Of a stretch of DNA of 64,000 bases, positions 12,601-27,600 are shown one piece after another. The translations under genes and the position numbers were made by a program. The notes under the pieces were generated by a model, which was not told the DNA's origin, did not search any database, and saw nothing but the letters and a program-made list of their open reading frames with translations. Source of the DNA: Manduca sexta (Eukaryota > Arthropoda > Insecta > Lepidoptera > Sphingidae); assembly GCF_014839805.1 (NCBI RefSeq), contig NC_051136.1:2170001-2234000 (forward strand), read 5' to 3'. How positions within the stretch are numbered: position 1 is the stretch's first letter; every line of letters starts with the position of its first letter.

Positions 12601-15600
12601 TTGTAAAATCTATTCCAGAAATGTACAGCAGTGGCGAAGGGTCCGTATAACCTAATTCCTACCGGCTTCCCTTTCGTAATTTATGTTAAATCTTAATAGA
12701 ACTATTTCCAGACCGCATTTATGCATACTATTAAAACATATAAGCTGTGTCGGGCAGTGGCGAAGGGTGAAGTTTTCCGAAAGAGAACCCGACACAACAT
12801 ATAAGTACTAAAATGCGATCTGCAAATCGTTCTAATGATAATTAGTTTTTACATAAATTGCAAAAGGGTAGCCGGAATCAGGTTACATGCACCCTTAGCC
12901 ACTGGTGTCAGTTTCCCTATCGGAAAACTTCATCCATCGCCACTGATGTACAGCAGAAGCGAAGGGTTTATATTATAATCCGATTCCTGTCGGCTTCACT
13001 TTTGTAATTTACCTAAAATTTAATTATCAGAACAATTACCTACGTATTATGTTGTGTCAGGTTTCTTCTTGGGAAACATCATCATTCGCCACTGATATAC
13101 AGTGCAACAAACTGAAGGAACAAGCTCACCTTATTCTCACCGTCCAGGTAGTAGTAGGCGAGGAGTGCGTCGTGATGAGAGGTCACGTTCAGGATCTGTT
13201 CGAACGTGTCCGAGTCGTCATACGTTATTCGCATGTCGCCGTATGTCACGCGGTATTCGCTTGCACGTCTGGAACGAAACAAATTGAGATACTAAAAAAT
13301 TTATTATATTTTTTGTAGTCTATTTTAGAACATAAAAAGAGATACAGTATTCAGCTGATACTCAGTACTCGGCAGTATATATTATATCTTGAGATATGAG
13401 AAGACACAATATACACCGGAAAATATCATTAGAAAAAAATTTGATGATAGCTTAGACAATTTAGAGAGTTGTCTCTGTCACCAATAATTAGGTGACATTT
13501 TGAGCTGACTTGCCGATTATTTCTATAGTTCATTTAGATAGATATTTTAATAATTAGTTTCTTTAAACATAAAACAGGTCAAAGTCAAAGTCTTGGTTGA
13601 ATAATTGGCGTGATGTTCAAACCTATTAGATACAAAGGTTTTGAACCGTTCTTATATTTATCATAGATAGTTATATCCAAAAGTAATTATGGAACATATG
13701 ACAAAAATATTTTAAGTAACAAATTCATTAAAAATATTTAATTCATCTTATTTTATTAAATAATAAAGTTTTTATAATTAAATTATCAACATAACTTATC
13801 AAACATGCGGCCAACTGTTAAAACAGTAGATTAAAGTGTCCTGCATAATGTATAAAGCTTAAAACCTTGTGTTCAGTAAACAAAATACAATGGCAAACAG
13901 CGAAAATAATGTCCCGACTATGATAATATTTTACGAAACTGAGTAAAACGTGCCTGACGGTAAGCATTTCCCAAACGTATTTCCAAAGCGGATATTTAAC
14001 AATTACGTGTAATTAAATATGCATTGGCTTTGTAAATAGATGTGGTATGTGTTTCAAGGCTACTACCATCGATATATATGGCAATTAATACTAAGTACAT
14101 ATTTTAATTTTGAAAAATTGTATAAGTGGTTTCTACACGACACTGAAATAAAACTATTTTACAGATTTTATCTCGGTTTTTTATATTATTGTTTTTACGA
14201 CGTTTCGAAGACTGCAGCCTTCATCGTCACGGGGGAACTGAGGTGTTGGTCATCCGAAAAGTCAAAGTTACAATATCTACCTACATTTTCATTACATTAC
14301 AGTGTAAATAAAATAGTTTTATTTCAATGTCGAACATTTGCGTAGACATTAGATATCATTATGTTCTATACGAGTTTTTATAATTTTACCCCACATTAGG
14401 TAACCGTGGTGTACAAAGTCTAAGGTTATAAGTAGAGAAGGCCCGTGCCTAGTATTGAAATATTGAGAATGGATTCTATTTTGATTAATTATTATTACCA
14501 TAACCCAAACGAGGTTTCAAAAACAATGCCTGTTCACAGACTTCTGTCTCCTATCTCTTGAAATTAGGTCACGTAATGTTTAGTCATACATTATTTTATT
14601 TCTCTTGATAAATATAATCTCGTCAATTTCTCATCTTTTAAGGTTCATTGATCTAGTGGCAGCATACGTATGCTGGAAAACGTTCGTGGATTCTGGTCGA
14701 GGTTTTTATTTATAATATCTAATGATTTCCCGGGATAATATACAGATTAAGTACTTGTCGAAAGTGTGACGAAAATAATACTGCGAATCGCGGTTACACT
14801 ATTTACTTCCCCCTACTCCCTCAGGCTCAAGTCGTTGCCTTATAAATGTATGCGCTATCGTTCCATGTTTACTACAATTACGCAGGGCTTTCTCTACTTG
14901 TAAATGATAAATGGATTTTATTTGCTTCCCAGAGTGTATTGCTCTTAAACTTTTTAATTTTTGTCTCATATAAAACTCCGTACACTGAAAGCATATAATC
15001 AGTAACCTATTGGCATCGTGTGACGTCAAGAATGTGCGCATTATTTTATCTCATCGTGTACGCTCCACTGCTTATGCGGAATAATTGTGATTGTTGAAAT
15101 GGCGTAAGTCACAACGTTAAAACATTTTTGCATAAATATACCATATCATATTTAATGTATGTGTTCAAATAGATTTCTTGATAGTAAGCCATCACCGCTA
15201 ATTCATCGATACATGATACAATGCTTGTGAGTGTATTGTTCAGTATACCAAAACCTTTATAAATAAAAACAAAACGAGGTCTTTCACTTTATTATGATTT
15301 ATATTTTCCATGCAAATAACACGTAAACCTATTCCAGTTTAGTTGCCTCGTTAACACAAAGCGATCCCTGTCGATTAATAATGAGGAATAACTGATAGGT
15401 GGTCGTATAGGGACTACGAAACCTTTATATATAATTATGACACTAATACTAGTGTCATGTTTGTCATGTCGCATACGTCTTTTATTATCATCATCATCAG
15501 CCACTGGATGACATACGTCTTTTATTATCATCATCATCAGTCACTGGATGACATACCTACGTCTTTTATTATCATCATCATCAGCCAATGGATGACATAC

Positions 15601-18600
15601 GTCTTTTACTATCATCATCATCAGCCACTGCTGGACATGGGCCTCCCCAAAGATTTCCAGATCGAGCTATTGGAAGCGGCCCGCGTCCAGAAACCTCTTG
15701 CCAGTATGTCTTTAGCTTGGTGATAAAAGCCAAACCATAAAGAGTAGTAAAACCGCATTTTTAAACCAAACGAATTTCTTAATTAGGCATAACTAACATC
15801 ACCTACTAGGCCAGTCGGGTAACAATGTGATAAGTTATTTATTTACGTTATTATTGCGCAAAAAACGTGCCTATTCATTACGAATGAACTCAACAGAACG
15901 AGAGGGTTATATGTTACGTATTTATTTATTACTGATAATATTCCTGACACATCGTACGATTTTCTCATGCTCCAATGCGAACAGCGTTGATTGGCTAATA
16001 AAAAACCAGGATTAGCAACTTAATCGTTGCCAATAAATTGATTAAATTCTTCTCCAAACAACTTAAGAACCCCAAGGTTGCGGATCAAGTATCAGTAAAA
16101 TTATATTATTATCACCTGTTTTGTATTTATCTGTCATGCAAACAGTAAGTACGATTTATATCTAACGCGACATTTTTTTTGTTATGTAATATAACTGTTG
16201 CGTATTCATGATATAGCACTATATGCGTGCGGCATAAACCTTTAAGATTCCCAAACTTCACTACATTTTCAAGCACACCACAGCTTTTACTCTCGAAGTA
16301 TAGGGGAGGCAGAGAGGCCAGTTTTTTGTTCTCCCTCCCAAGATGTGAAAGACCAAAAATTCCAGATTCCAGGCTGATACTGAGCAGAGAAACTCAATAT
16401 CACATTCCCCATCTGGGATTCGAACCTGGATCCTCAAAACGTTGGTCGTACCTTGGACGCCATACAAACTATGCCAGATAAACATTATCAAGATGCAAAC
16501 CTATGAATAGACAAAAAAAAGTTCAATATCTACTTATGGCCCCGTTACGTAATATAATTATGCATTCGTGCATTTATTTATATTTACCCTAAATTAAGTA
16601 ACCTTCCGTAAACATATTATCAAAAGCCAAAGAAAACATTTCTTTTAATATTCAAGTTGGGCCCCGAGTAACCTATGCCAATGAAAACGACTAATAATGA
16701 CATATTTAAACAAGATATGGACTCGCAAAAATTAACGTTACTCGTATACTTGTCAATATTTGAACTAGATGACCCAATAGAGGTACTTTTGTCTTTTGTG
16801 TCGGTGATATAAACGAAACAGTTGTAATTAATAACATTATTGGTATACATAATGATCAGGGTATTGTCTAATATTTAATTGAAATCAAACATGACGAAAA
16901 ATCCAAAATGGCAGATACGACCTTTTGTAAAGGGTTATTAAAAATAAAATAAAATGCTTTATTCATCACGTAGGCGAACATAGTTGCACTTATGATATAC
17001 TCAAGGTACATGAGAATATTTAATTATTACTTAATTAAATTAGCTTATATAAACAAAGATAATTTATATTGAAAATAAAATAAATGAAAAATATACTTAG
17101 TAAACAAAGAAGCCAGCTCGGGCTGGCAGGGAAGAAGAAATTAAATGATGTATATATGTATTTTTAAATAAGCATAATAACGGAGTAACGCGTATTTATG
17201 GGACTTAATGTGCGCCCAAAAGTGAAGGGCAGTGCCAGGCAATGTTTTTAGATATAATGGTTACATTTAACCTATACTTTTGTCTTACACTAATGTGTAT
17301 GAGTAGTAGTAATGCTTATCAAAAGGCAAGCGACTTACTCATCTTATCTCTTAGTTATATAAAAAACAATGAACAAACAGCAATATAGATTCGCAATCAA
17401 ACCTACACATGCGAAATGGGGCACGCGGATGACATCCTTTGTGGTTTAATCAAACAATTAACAACATCTGTTGTTTATTGTTCACTCAACAACGGCACAA
17501 TAGATAGCAATATGTTATCTAACGATATTACTAATATAGAAATTTCCTATAATTTCCTTATTACATAAAATATGTTACTCGCTAACTAAGTCAAACGTGC
17601 CTTGTTCTAAGAAATATTTTTAAAAAACGTCTACAAAATACCCGAGTAAAAAGTCTTGGTTTTTATTTTTTTTAAGATATACTTTATACACATTACACGT
17701 GTATGAAAGATATTTGTATGTTTTTAAATTCTATGCTATACTTATTTTTTTAAGCACTTGACATAATCATCTTCAGCTTATGGGAGCTGGTGCTGAACAT
17801 AGGCTTACTTTAAAGATTTCCAGATCAACATGTTAGAAGCATGCACTCATAATCTTTATAAAACTACAGATAAAGTTACGCATGCAGGAAGTGTTTCTTA
17901 AAAAGAAACAATACTATCTATGATCACTATCTTCACTGCCTACTATCGTGTATTTAATTGTCGATTACCCATGATATGAAAAACAATGTCTTAGAATAAA
18001 CTAGACTAAATTATATAATATAATGTTATCGGTAATTAATAATATCAACAATTAATCTTACAATGATTAGTATTAAATACAAAGGGTATATAAGAACGTT
18101 AGCTACTGAAATACATTCTTTAATAACAGAAAATAAGACATTTCTATAAGATCATAGATAAATAGAAGATTCGCCACCGAAAGTAATTTTAATATAAATT
18201 GTATCACAATCATTGAAATCATGTGATCCCAATGACAATTAAAAGCAAACGTGGCTCATTAATGTGTTATGAATAATCATAAATATTATTTTTGTTAATG
18301 GAAAAATATAACATTCAGTAGATACCTATTTGCGATAGTAAAATTATAATAGCACAAATCTTAACGGTCAACGAATCTCAAACTGAAGCTGTAGTGAAGA
18401 TAATATGTAATCCGATGGGATTACATATAATACATTACACTTTGTTCTATTTTCTATGATTGTAGAAAACCTTCTAGGCTAAAGATCTTGGAGTGTAAGC
18501 TGTGACTAAAATAAGGTCAGTACAAGTTTTAACTTTTCCTCAAGCGGAAATAGTAGTACCTACTCCCATTTACCAGCGGAATGTTTGCCGGCAAACATGA

Positions 18601-21600
18601 CAGCTACATGTCATTACGTGTGTCACGGGAATATAACCTTATTATATACTACATAATAAGGTTATTTTTCCGTGACATGCACAATGTCATGTAACTGTCA
18701 TGTTTGCCGGCAAACATTCCGATGCTAAATGGGTTAAGAAGTACTTTGTTGGTACATAGAACACATCGCATACCCTACATAGAAAATACATATCGAAGCT
18801 TGAAAGGGCATAGCCTGGATCAGGGGTTTTACATAGAACCCTTAGGTATTTACTTTTGTATAATGTACATGTAAGGTAAAAAAACATTGGTATTAGACCT
18901 AACCTATTTGACATTGTCCATATCGAATGTCGACTCAAATGAACCAAGACAAAGGCAGATAAGGCCGTATTTTGAATGTCACACGGTTGCCAAGCGATTA
19001 GAAATGGTACTTTGTTCCGGGTGCGCTAGTCGTATATCGCACGGCAGTGTTATACTTTGATAATAAAAAATTTGTATTAACGATGCAAACGATTACCTTT
19101 TCGTATCTGTTATCTTTGTTTTTTAACTTTGTTAAAAATCTTTAATATAGGGTCGTAGATTATTTTAAAGCAACAACAATTGGGAAAACTTTTCTAGAAG
19201 ATTCTAGTGACTACATCGCATATAATTCTTTTTTTAGTAGTTATGAATAACTTACTCGACCTTATTACTAATATTATAAAGGCGAAAGTTTGTGAAAATT
19301 TTTGGAGGTGAGGTGAATGTGAGGTGAACTGCTGAACGGATTTGGATCATATTTAACCCACGAGTAGACCATGTCCAGGATAAATACATATTAAGCTACT
19401 TTTTATCCCGGTAACTTGCTCCCATGAGACATAATAATTTTGTTTAATAAATGGCGCTGGGTTAGCAAATAACGTCAACTTTTGTAAACAGCACGGCTTT
19501 ATACGCGAGCGAACGCACAAGCAACATCTTGTGCTTGATGTATTAAGAAGGCCATCTCCAAGTTTTTATCGCAAAATAAAAAAAAACACCTTATACAAAT
19601 AATCACTTGTCTTCTCTGCTCACTGAATCAGTCAGAATAGTTTTTTTAACATATTGTCCGAGTTAGTAATTTTCATTACACTCAATGATGTGTCTAACTA
19701 GGTCAAATATGTACCATTTTTGAACATACTGAAGCACATTAATATTATATTTATTGCGACTGCCCATGATGGTGTGAATTTCTTTTTATTGAGAACCACT
19801 GTCTTATTTAATATCAACCAGCCCAAAGTTGAACGCCCCAAGTTCCGGTTATAGAAAACGGCATGTAAACTAACATTTCGCTGTTTATCTCCGCGTGACG
19901 TCACAGAGGATCGCTGAAGGTCGCCAGCTATCTACCGATATGCAGCCGGATTAAAAAAAGGATTATGTGATCGAAAGTTTTAAATGCGCATTAATGTCAC
20001 GTTTGTAAACCTGTGCGGCTTTATCGTGAGAATGGATGTGATATACGAGCATAGAAATTGATAAATAACGGTATAGGCCATAACAGAAACTCTTCATCAG
20101 AGCTAGGATGATAGTGATTTTAGCAATGCTGTTGTGTTGCGGTTTGAAGGAAATTATAGCCAGTGTAACTATTGGACATAATGAGACGTAACATTTCACG
20201 TCTCAGGATGGCGATCGCAGTGGAACACTAAACAGTACTTCGTATCTTAAGGCGTTGGATAATGGATGGTGTTTCTATTGTTTATGGGCGGTCGTATCAC
20301 TTACCATCAGACGAAGGGGAAGATTGTCTCGTCATTCACAGTAAAAGAAAAAAAAAATACACTGAGTGTCCTAGTAAAGTCAGCAACATTTCATTTTTTC
20401 TGCGATTAGGTGCATGCTCTATGATATTCCGGTTTAAAGGAGATTGTAGCTGTAATTATTGGGTACTTAGCCAATATCTCAAGGTGATGGGTGCGTTACG
20501 CATGCAATGATCCTGAATTCAAAATTTTGAAGAATATCGTTCTATTGACCAGTTTGGCTGGAACATCAATATTATCTATAGGCAGTCGTAGCTGCTAACA
20601 TCAGGCATCTAACCAGTACATGTCATCCAGTTGTAAAAACATCCTCCCATCCAAACTACCTAAAGCCTCAAACAAAGCATCACAAACCTCCTCTCCAACT
20701 GGTATCCCTCGTTCATCTCCCTCTTGGCCTCGGCTGTGAGCTTGTAGTATATCCTGGCGGCCACCTCGGACCTGTCGTGCGACGTGTACACGAACCCGTG
20801 CAGCTGCTGCAGCAGGTTCAGGCTGAGCCGCCACAACGACTTGCTCATCTTTGGTGTGCATGTCACAAACCTGGGAACAAGTTGGTGGTTAACATTTTGA
20901 GGTGCTAAAATGGGTGGGAGAATTGGCTTTGTTAAGATGGAATATTTATTAATTTATTTACAGCATGGAAAACTTACAGCTATATAATTATATTAGAAAT
21001 AGCAATCATTTAGGTGTCAAAAAGCCAATAAAAAGTTCTCACTTATAGAAATATTAATATATTATATCAATAACAAATTTAAAAATTTAACTATTTTTCG
21101 GATTTTAACGCAGTTTTTATATTTTAATTTTCTCCCGACGTTTCGAAGCCTTTGCAGCCTTCGTGGTCACAGGGGGGGGGGGTCTGTCAATGTCAATGCC
21201 ATGTCGAAAAATAGTTTAATTTTCATGTCTAACATTCGCGTTAACATACGACATAACAAATTTGTGGTTGTCGTATGTGAAATAAAAAACATACATGCAT
21301 ACTGCATAAGGATCAAAATGTTCTGAACTTTATTGTATCCAACTAAATATGAATCGTCAAAGGTGATTTATTCATAGAGATCCTTATCTCCGAAAGAGAT
21401 ATCCTTCTGAGCCATCTTCCAGCTCTTATCCGAATACGTAGGGTCAGCGAAATAGTGTATAGACATGTCAATAAAGTATGTTTTTTTTTTATTGATATCT
21501 ATTATTTATACATTTTTTACTCCGAGCCTTTGCCAAATTATGCGACTGAAGTTCGAGTTGTAAAAATTGCTAATATAGTAACAATGGCCTATAAATAAAT

Positions 21601-24600
21601 CGCAAATACATAATGGTTTTAAGCCTAATGCGAGATATAAGTGTAAATGTAAACAGGAAGTGATGTGCAACGTACAAAGAACAATTATATTAGCTACGTT
21701 TCATTGATTGCGATTACTAGTTCAAGGTCGAAATGTATTGTTTTGCTAACGCTACATTTATTTTCAATGCAACAAAGTTGTTGCCAGTATTTTTACAAAA
21801 AGCTATCTTTTATATTTATATTTTTTTCTGCTAGGGTTTCGACAAATTGCATGAATGTATGGAAAATCAGCAAAAAAATAACATACTGAAGGTACATATT
21901 CGCACTCAAGCAAAAGATATAAAATACTTAAGCCGTATTTTAAAATATGAGGTGGAACTTCGATTGAGGGGCGAATACTTCTCTTTGAAATTACGTGCCA
22001 TCTAATGAAAGAACAGCTTTGATAGTCGATAAAGTAAATAAGGGATTCTTTACTCGTCTTGATTTTGCGAAAGCTGTCTTTCGATTAGAACGTCCATAAT
22101 TACAAAAGGACGGATAATCCCCATAGACAAAATAGTGCCTGCTGACTTGCCATAATCGACAAGAATCACACAAGGTTCAGTAAGTAGGTATTAGATACGT
22201 AGATACAATCAACAAAACAATATATGTATTATGCAATGTTTTTGTATATTAGAGTGTGAATATAAGTCCTATGTTAAAGTGGCAGCATCATGGGGGGAGC
22301 AACATTCGTAATGTGATTTAGAACTAGTTTACATAGAAAAAATAAAGAAATCTTGTTTGCAAGTCCGCGACGTTACACTCGCTTTCACTTGTGCATATAC
22401 GAAGCTGATTAAAACGAAGCAAAGGAACATAGAAATTGGACGATACTGGCTTGAAAACGTTTTCTTTTAAATTTCGTAAGAGTTCTTTTAATATTTGAGG
22501 TACATCTATATAAATCCATATCCATTACACTTATATGCATTTCAGGTATTTTTATGCATTTTTTTTCATTATTTATCAACCAATCTTGATTATCTTTCAT
22601 TTATTTTCACGACTACCTTTGTAATAAATAATACATAGGTACGTACACCATGCATTATTCAATGTATGTTGTCGCTGATTATGCAGCGAAAGTGAGCATG
22701 TTTTATTGAGGTCTCATTTTTATATAACGTGACGTAATATAACTATTTACTTTGAAAAGTTTAAGCAATATTTTATATACTATTGCAAATATCAACAGCT
22801 GTCTTAAAAGTGCAAAATATTTATTTTTTCATAATACGTCACATGAGCTCATGACTTTATCCCTAGAGGGGAGAGCAGTATTTTGCACGTCATACCTAAC
22901 ATAGGTTAGGTAGATGCCTGTTATTAAGAATTAAAACCTCTTTATTGCTCTAATTGTGTATTGGGCATAGGGCCTCATGACTTTCGTAGTACCTTAACAA
23001 TGCCACAAAACTAATTACGCATACATATTTCTTGTACCTCTGAAGTTGCTTTAAACATCAAAAAAATAAGACTATCAAAATTTATTACAGTTGTAAAGAT
23101 ACGTGTATAAAACATGAGATAAAAATTTATTACATTTAGATATAAAACATGATTTACTAAACTAATTTTAAATCTATATTTTAATACTTTAAAATATTAC
23201 TATCAGAAGTCGATATAAAGAATGTGCATATTTTCCCGTAATTTTAAATTCTTTTTATTTTAATTTGAAACTGTATGTCTTGTATCCATTCTAGTAATTA
23301 TCTAGGATATTCTTGGGACTGTCAAACACCAAATAAAAAAAAAATGATTTAAAAAGTATCAATTACTGCCAATGCAAATGCTCTAATGATAACATAATCA
23401 TTAAGTAGATACATTATGTCGCACGTAATTTACGCGAAACAAACACATTCGTAGGTATCACACTTCCTAGTATTTTATCATCAGCGTCGCAATAATGTAA
23501 GCAATTTAACGCACATTATAAAACAAAACCATGCATTGTCGTCACTGAAAAAAAAATATTAAAAAAAAAAAACAATTTTATCTCGCTGCCTTGACCCAGT
23601 CATAAACAATCGAAATGATGAATGAATGAGGCAAGTTTTGTAACTTGATAAGCATATTGTTATTGCATAAAAACAGAAAAAAATCTGCGTCAATAGTTGT
23701 TTTCATAACACCAGTTCATCTTGTATATAAAAAAAAATTTTTACATTCAAATTTATTTTAAAATCAAGCAGATTAGATTACGAGGCGGATTTCATCTATC
23801 ACCTAACCCATATTTATTATATTAAAAAAATATCTAAATGTCATAAATTTTAAATTCATAACAAATTACATAGCTACTATCTATCTACCTATTTAATGAC
23901 TGGATCGTATCAACGATAGTACAGTAGATTAAAGTACCACAAAATTGAATGCATGCAAGCTTTACTCTTTGCCCCAAATAGGCAACTAGATGGTAAATCA
24001 CCACTAACATTCAAAATGTAAGAACTACAACTGAAGGTTAATTTTTAACCTGGAAACGTGCACCGATGTAATTCCTTTCCTCTTCCCATCCCATAAACCC
24101 CCTCTTCCATCCCTAAAGGAGCGCCATGGTTGCTAGGCCGGGGGATCGCTTGTACACAGTAAGCAGGGTACCCCCGGTGATAACCATGGCGTTCCAATAA
24201 AAAAACCTGGAGACGTGATTATTAGAAAAACTTCACCCACCACCACTATACCAATCCCACCACCATCTAACCATCCCAGCACACCCGGCACTGACCTAGT
24301 GATAACGTTGTTGTGTCGTACACACCGCGTCCTACGGACCAGCACATTACCCGCCACTTTGTACTGTACAGCATGCGTTTCTATTTTACCAGCCACACAG
24401 CTAGAAAGCGTGATCATGGGTTAGTTATATGTGACGTTATATAGGGTGGTTGATTTGTGTACTCGCCACATATATCAGCCTGTATATCGAATCAGGTTTG
24501 CAAGGTATTGTGCAGTTATTACATGCAAATAATATTATATTGAGAGAGCATACAAATCAACATCCTGTATAAGTATATAATCACCGGTATATTCGCGATA

Positions 24601-27600
24601 ACTTATGATATAGGGTGCGTATTTTTCAATAGAATTTTCAGTATTTTTTCTATTTATTTTTAACTTTAATTTATCTAAACTTATAACTTTAATTTACTCG
24701 AAAATAATCTTAACTTGTTTAGGTACACAGAATCTCATGACATTACCAAGATCTAAGATATTATTTCACAATATTTGAAAATTCTATTGAAAAATATTAT
24801 AAGGCCGAATTACTAGAATGTGATAGACGTTTCCATTGAACATGTTCTTGAATATAAATAATATTTTGTGTTAAACCCACATGAAGGTAGTGTTGAGTAC
24901 CCCAGGCCGTTACATGAAATATGTTGTTTATTTGTGAGCTTATGCAATGAAAAATACTTGGTTACAACATTGTGATAGTGATTTTTTTATTATTATGTAG
25001 AGAAATTATGTAAAAAGGTTATGAGAAAAATCCTAACATTACCAAAATTACGGTAAACCGCAAAAGTCACTGGACAAATTAAAAACTTCAAAACGCTTCT
25101 ACATATGAACTACAATCGAAATATTATTTTTTCTTTACGAAAAAGAAAGTAGACTCTGTAAATTTATGAAATTAAAAGGATATTTGATACGGACACAAAA
25201 GTTGACGATTTGAAATTTTGAATTTGCTCAGCTACTTTGTGGCTGGCAGTACCTACAAATAATTATTAAAAAAACTGCTTCTAAGTATAGTAACGTCACA
25301 CTTTAATACAATTCATATTATTTCTTTTCTAACTTCTTACTATTTTTGATTTAATTTAAAGCATCGGTAGATATCGTTATTTTTTTTATCATTACAGAAG
25401 CCGTATCGAAATTAAGTATAGATAACCGCTAGCAGCTAGCGCTGGCACTGTCACTTACTATCGCCGCTTGATATACGAACATTAATTAAATTTCGATAAT
25501 TAGATTAAATTTAATCATAAACATCCTTTCATTTCACATCTGCGTCATATGAATGTTTATCTTAGCTTTACTTTCCTTAAAAGGATACTGTGACGTCACA
25601 CATGCAATAAATTTAATAAAGCGAAGTATAAACTGCTATCTATGATATTTAGTGCCCATGTGTAAGATAACATGTAGGTCCTTTGGCTTGCGTGGTATAT
25701 TATAATTGCTTATTTTTATAAAAAAATAATTTACATTTCATTTATTTTGCAAGTGCCCCAAATCCTTGGAATGTGCACATACATTTGAAGAAGCATTTGG
25801 GTGTCCAATTTGTGCGTCATTTTCATTACTTTCATATAATTTAAGCAATCAATTTTATACATAATATTGTAGTAACATTAATTTTGTCATCACCTCAGTA
25901 AAGTTAGTTATATAAAACTTACTTTTAGGTTATGTCTGAAGTAACTCTGTCTATGAACTGCAAGTCCGAATTAAACAAAACAGTGGAAAGTTAGAAATAC
26001 TATAACAAGGCTTAACATGTCATGTCTCAGAATGGCGAGCTCAGTGGAATACCAAACAATACTTTGCAATTCAAGGTGTTGGATGGTGTTTCTACTGTTT
26101 ATGGGCGGTCGTATCGCTTACTATCAGGCGAAAGGCAAGCTCGTCTCGTCATTTAAAGAAAAAAAAACACCAATATTGTCTGTAATAAAAAAATATTGCA
26201 AATAACAAACTATTTTCACTGAATTTTGACTCGGACTTATGTTTTATTCACATTTAATTTTATATACGTTAGTGTGTATCATTTTTAAACCCATCAGTGC
26301 ATTGCAAGTGCACGCGCACTATTTCCTGATCATTTCATGCATTCATTGTATTCAACATTAGTGTTTATTATTGATAAAGTAATTGTTATTGGATCGTTTG
26401 TTTACGCCGCGTTGTTTGTGGGTGTGTCAAGCAAATAATTACAAAATTATCGCCCCCAGCGGTAGTGATAAGCAAGACTCGAGTACAAGAAGACCTCAGA
26501 TATTTTCTGGCCTTAATCAATTGTTTCTTAATGTCATATACTCTATCAGTCTTACTTATAAACTTGTTTAGCGTTAAGAGGTGATTAAGAATTACTTAAA
26601 TAGCTGTCAAAAACATCACCGGTTCCTAGTTTAAATCTTGTTTAGAGCCAAAATGGCGGGTTTTGACCTACAGCTGATGGAGTCAATTTGTGTTTGAACT
26701 AAGCATAGCTTTTCGATTTTTTTATAAAACTGTCTATCTTGTGTATTTCTAGGCATACGTTTGTAAGCATTTTTTGTGTAATATAACAGCGGGGTCCAGC
26801 TGCAAATCAGTGCTGTCTAACAGCGTATAATGACCTATCTGCCGCAAATATATTGCAGTAAATCAATAAATTTTCTTTGCCTTTCTCAAATAACTTTTCT
26901 ATTTTTATGTGTATGTTGAAAAAAAATCGTTTGACCATTGCTAAGCAATGGCTTTCTTATTTTAAATTTTATATCATAATCTACGGTAAAAATGGAAATT
27001 AGTGGAAAGAATAAAAACGAAAACCTACCGAATTATTTAAAAAACTGTATTTCAGATAAGAGCTCGAAAACGCTAACATTATAATTCTTATGTTATACAA
27101 ATTAATATTAACCATTTCTGTTACCAAATTGACATTACTGCGTGTCATTCTGATGCACTTACTGCGACTATTGTGCGAACTTTAACTATATTAACTTCGT
27201 TAACTAAATTCAAACAGCTCGTATCTACATCGAAGTAAAATTATCATTAGGCTAAAATAAGTTCATTAAAAAAAAATGATGCCGAATAATGAAATTAAAA
27301 CTTTTTGTTAGCATTTTGTACTCAATAACCAGTCTACTCCATCTAAAATGTAGATACGACGATTTCGAATGTAGCTGAAGACATACAAACTTACTTGGTA
27401 AATGTAGCATACATGATGTCGATGGGCACTCGGTAGGGCAGTGTCATTAAAGTCAAATATCGCATGGCGCGTTGTCGCATCACCCAGTTGACTATTCCAC
27501 TGTTGGCGGAGTCGATCGCGTTTTGGAATATCGTCATTACTGTGTCTGGCAGGTCGTCGACCAGGGCGTCCTGCGGGAACACTTTGGATAAGCATCCAGG

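Larger units (their letters stand above)
22000..27394. other. Brummer intron 5 (main part), no gene seen
   Basis: The intron runs 20871-27394. I see no exon or RNA gene in it. It is very AT-rich apart from a GC-richer block at about 24046-24425 and a family B repeat at 26005-26165. Open frames here are short and have no flanking splice logic. Confidence 0.6.

Noticed and set aside
24133..24417. 94-codon minus-strand frame as a gene
   Set aside because: No recognisable domain, no splice partners, and an unusual composition suggestive of an old repeat.
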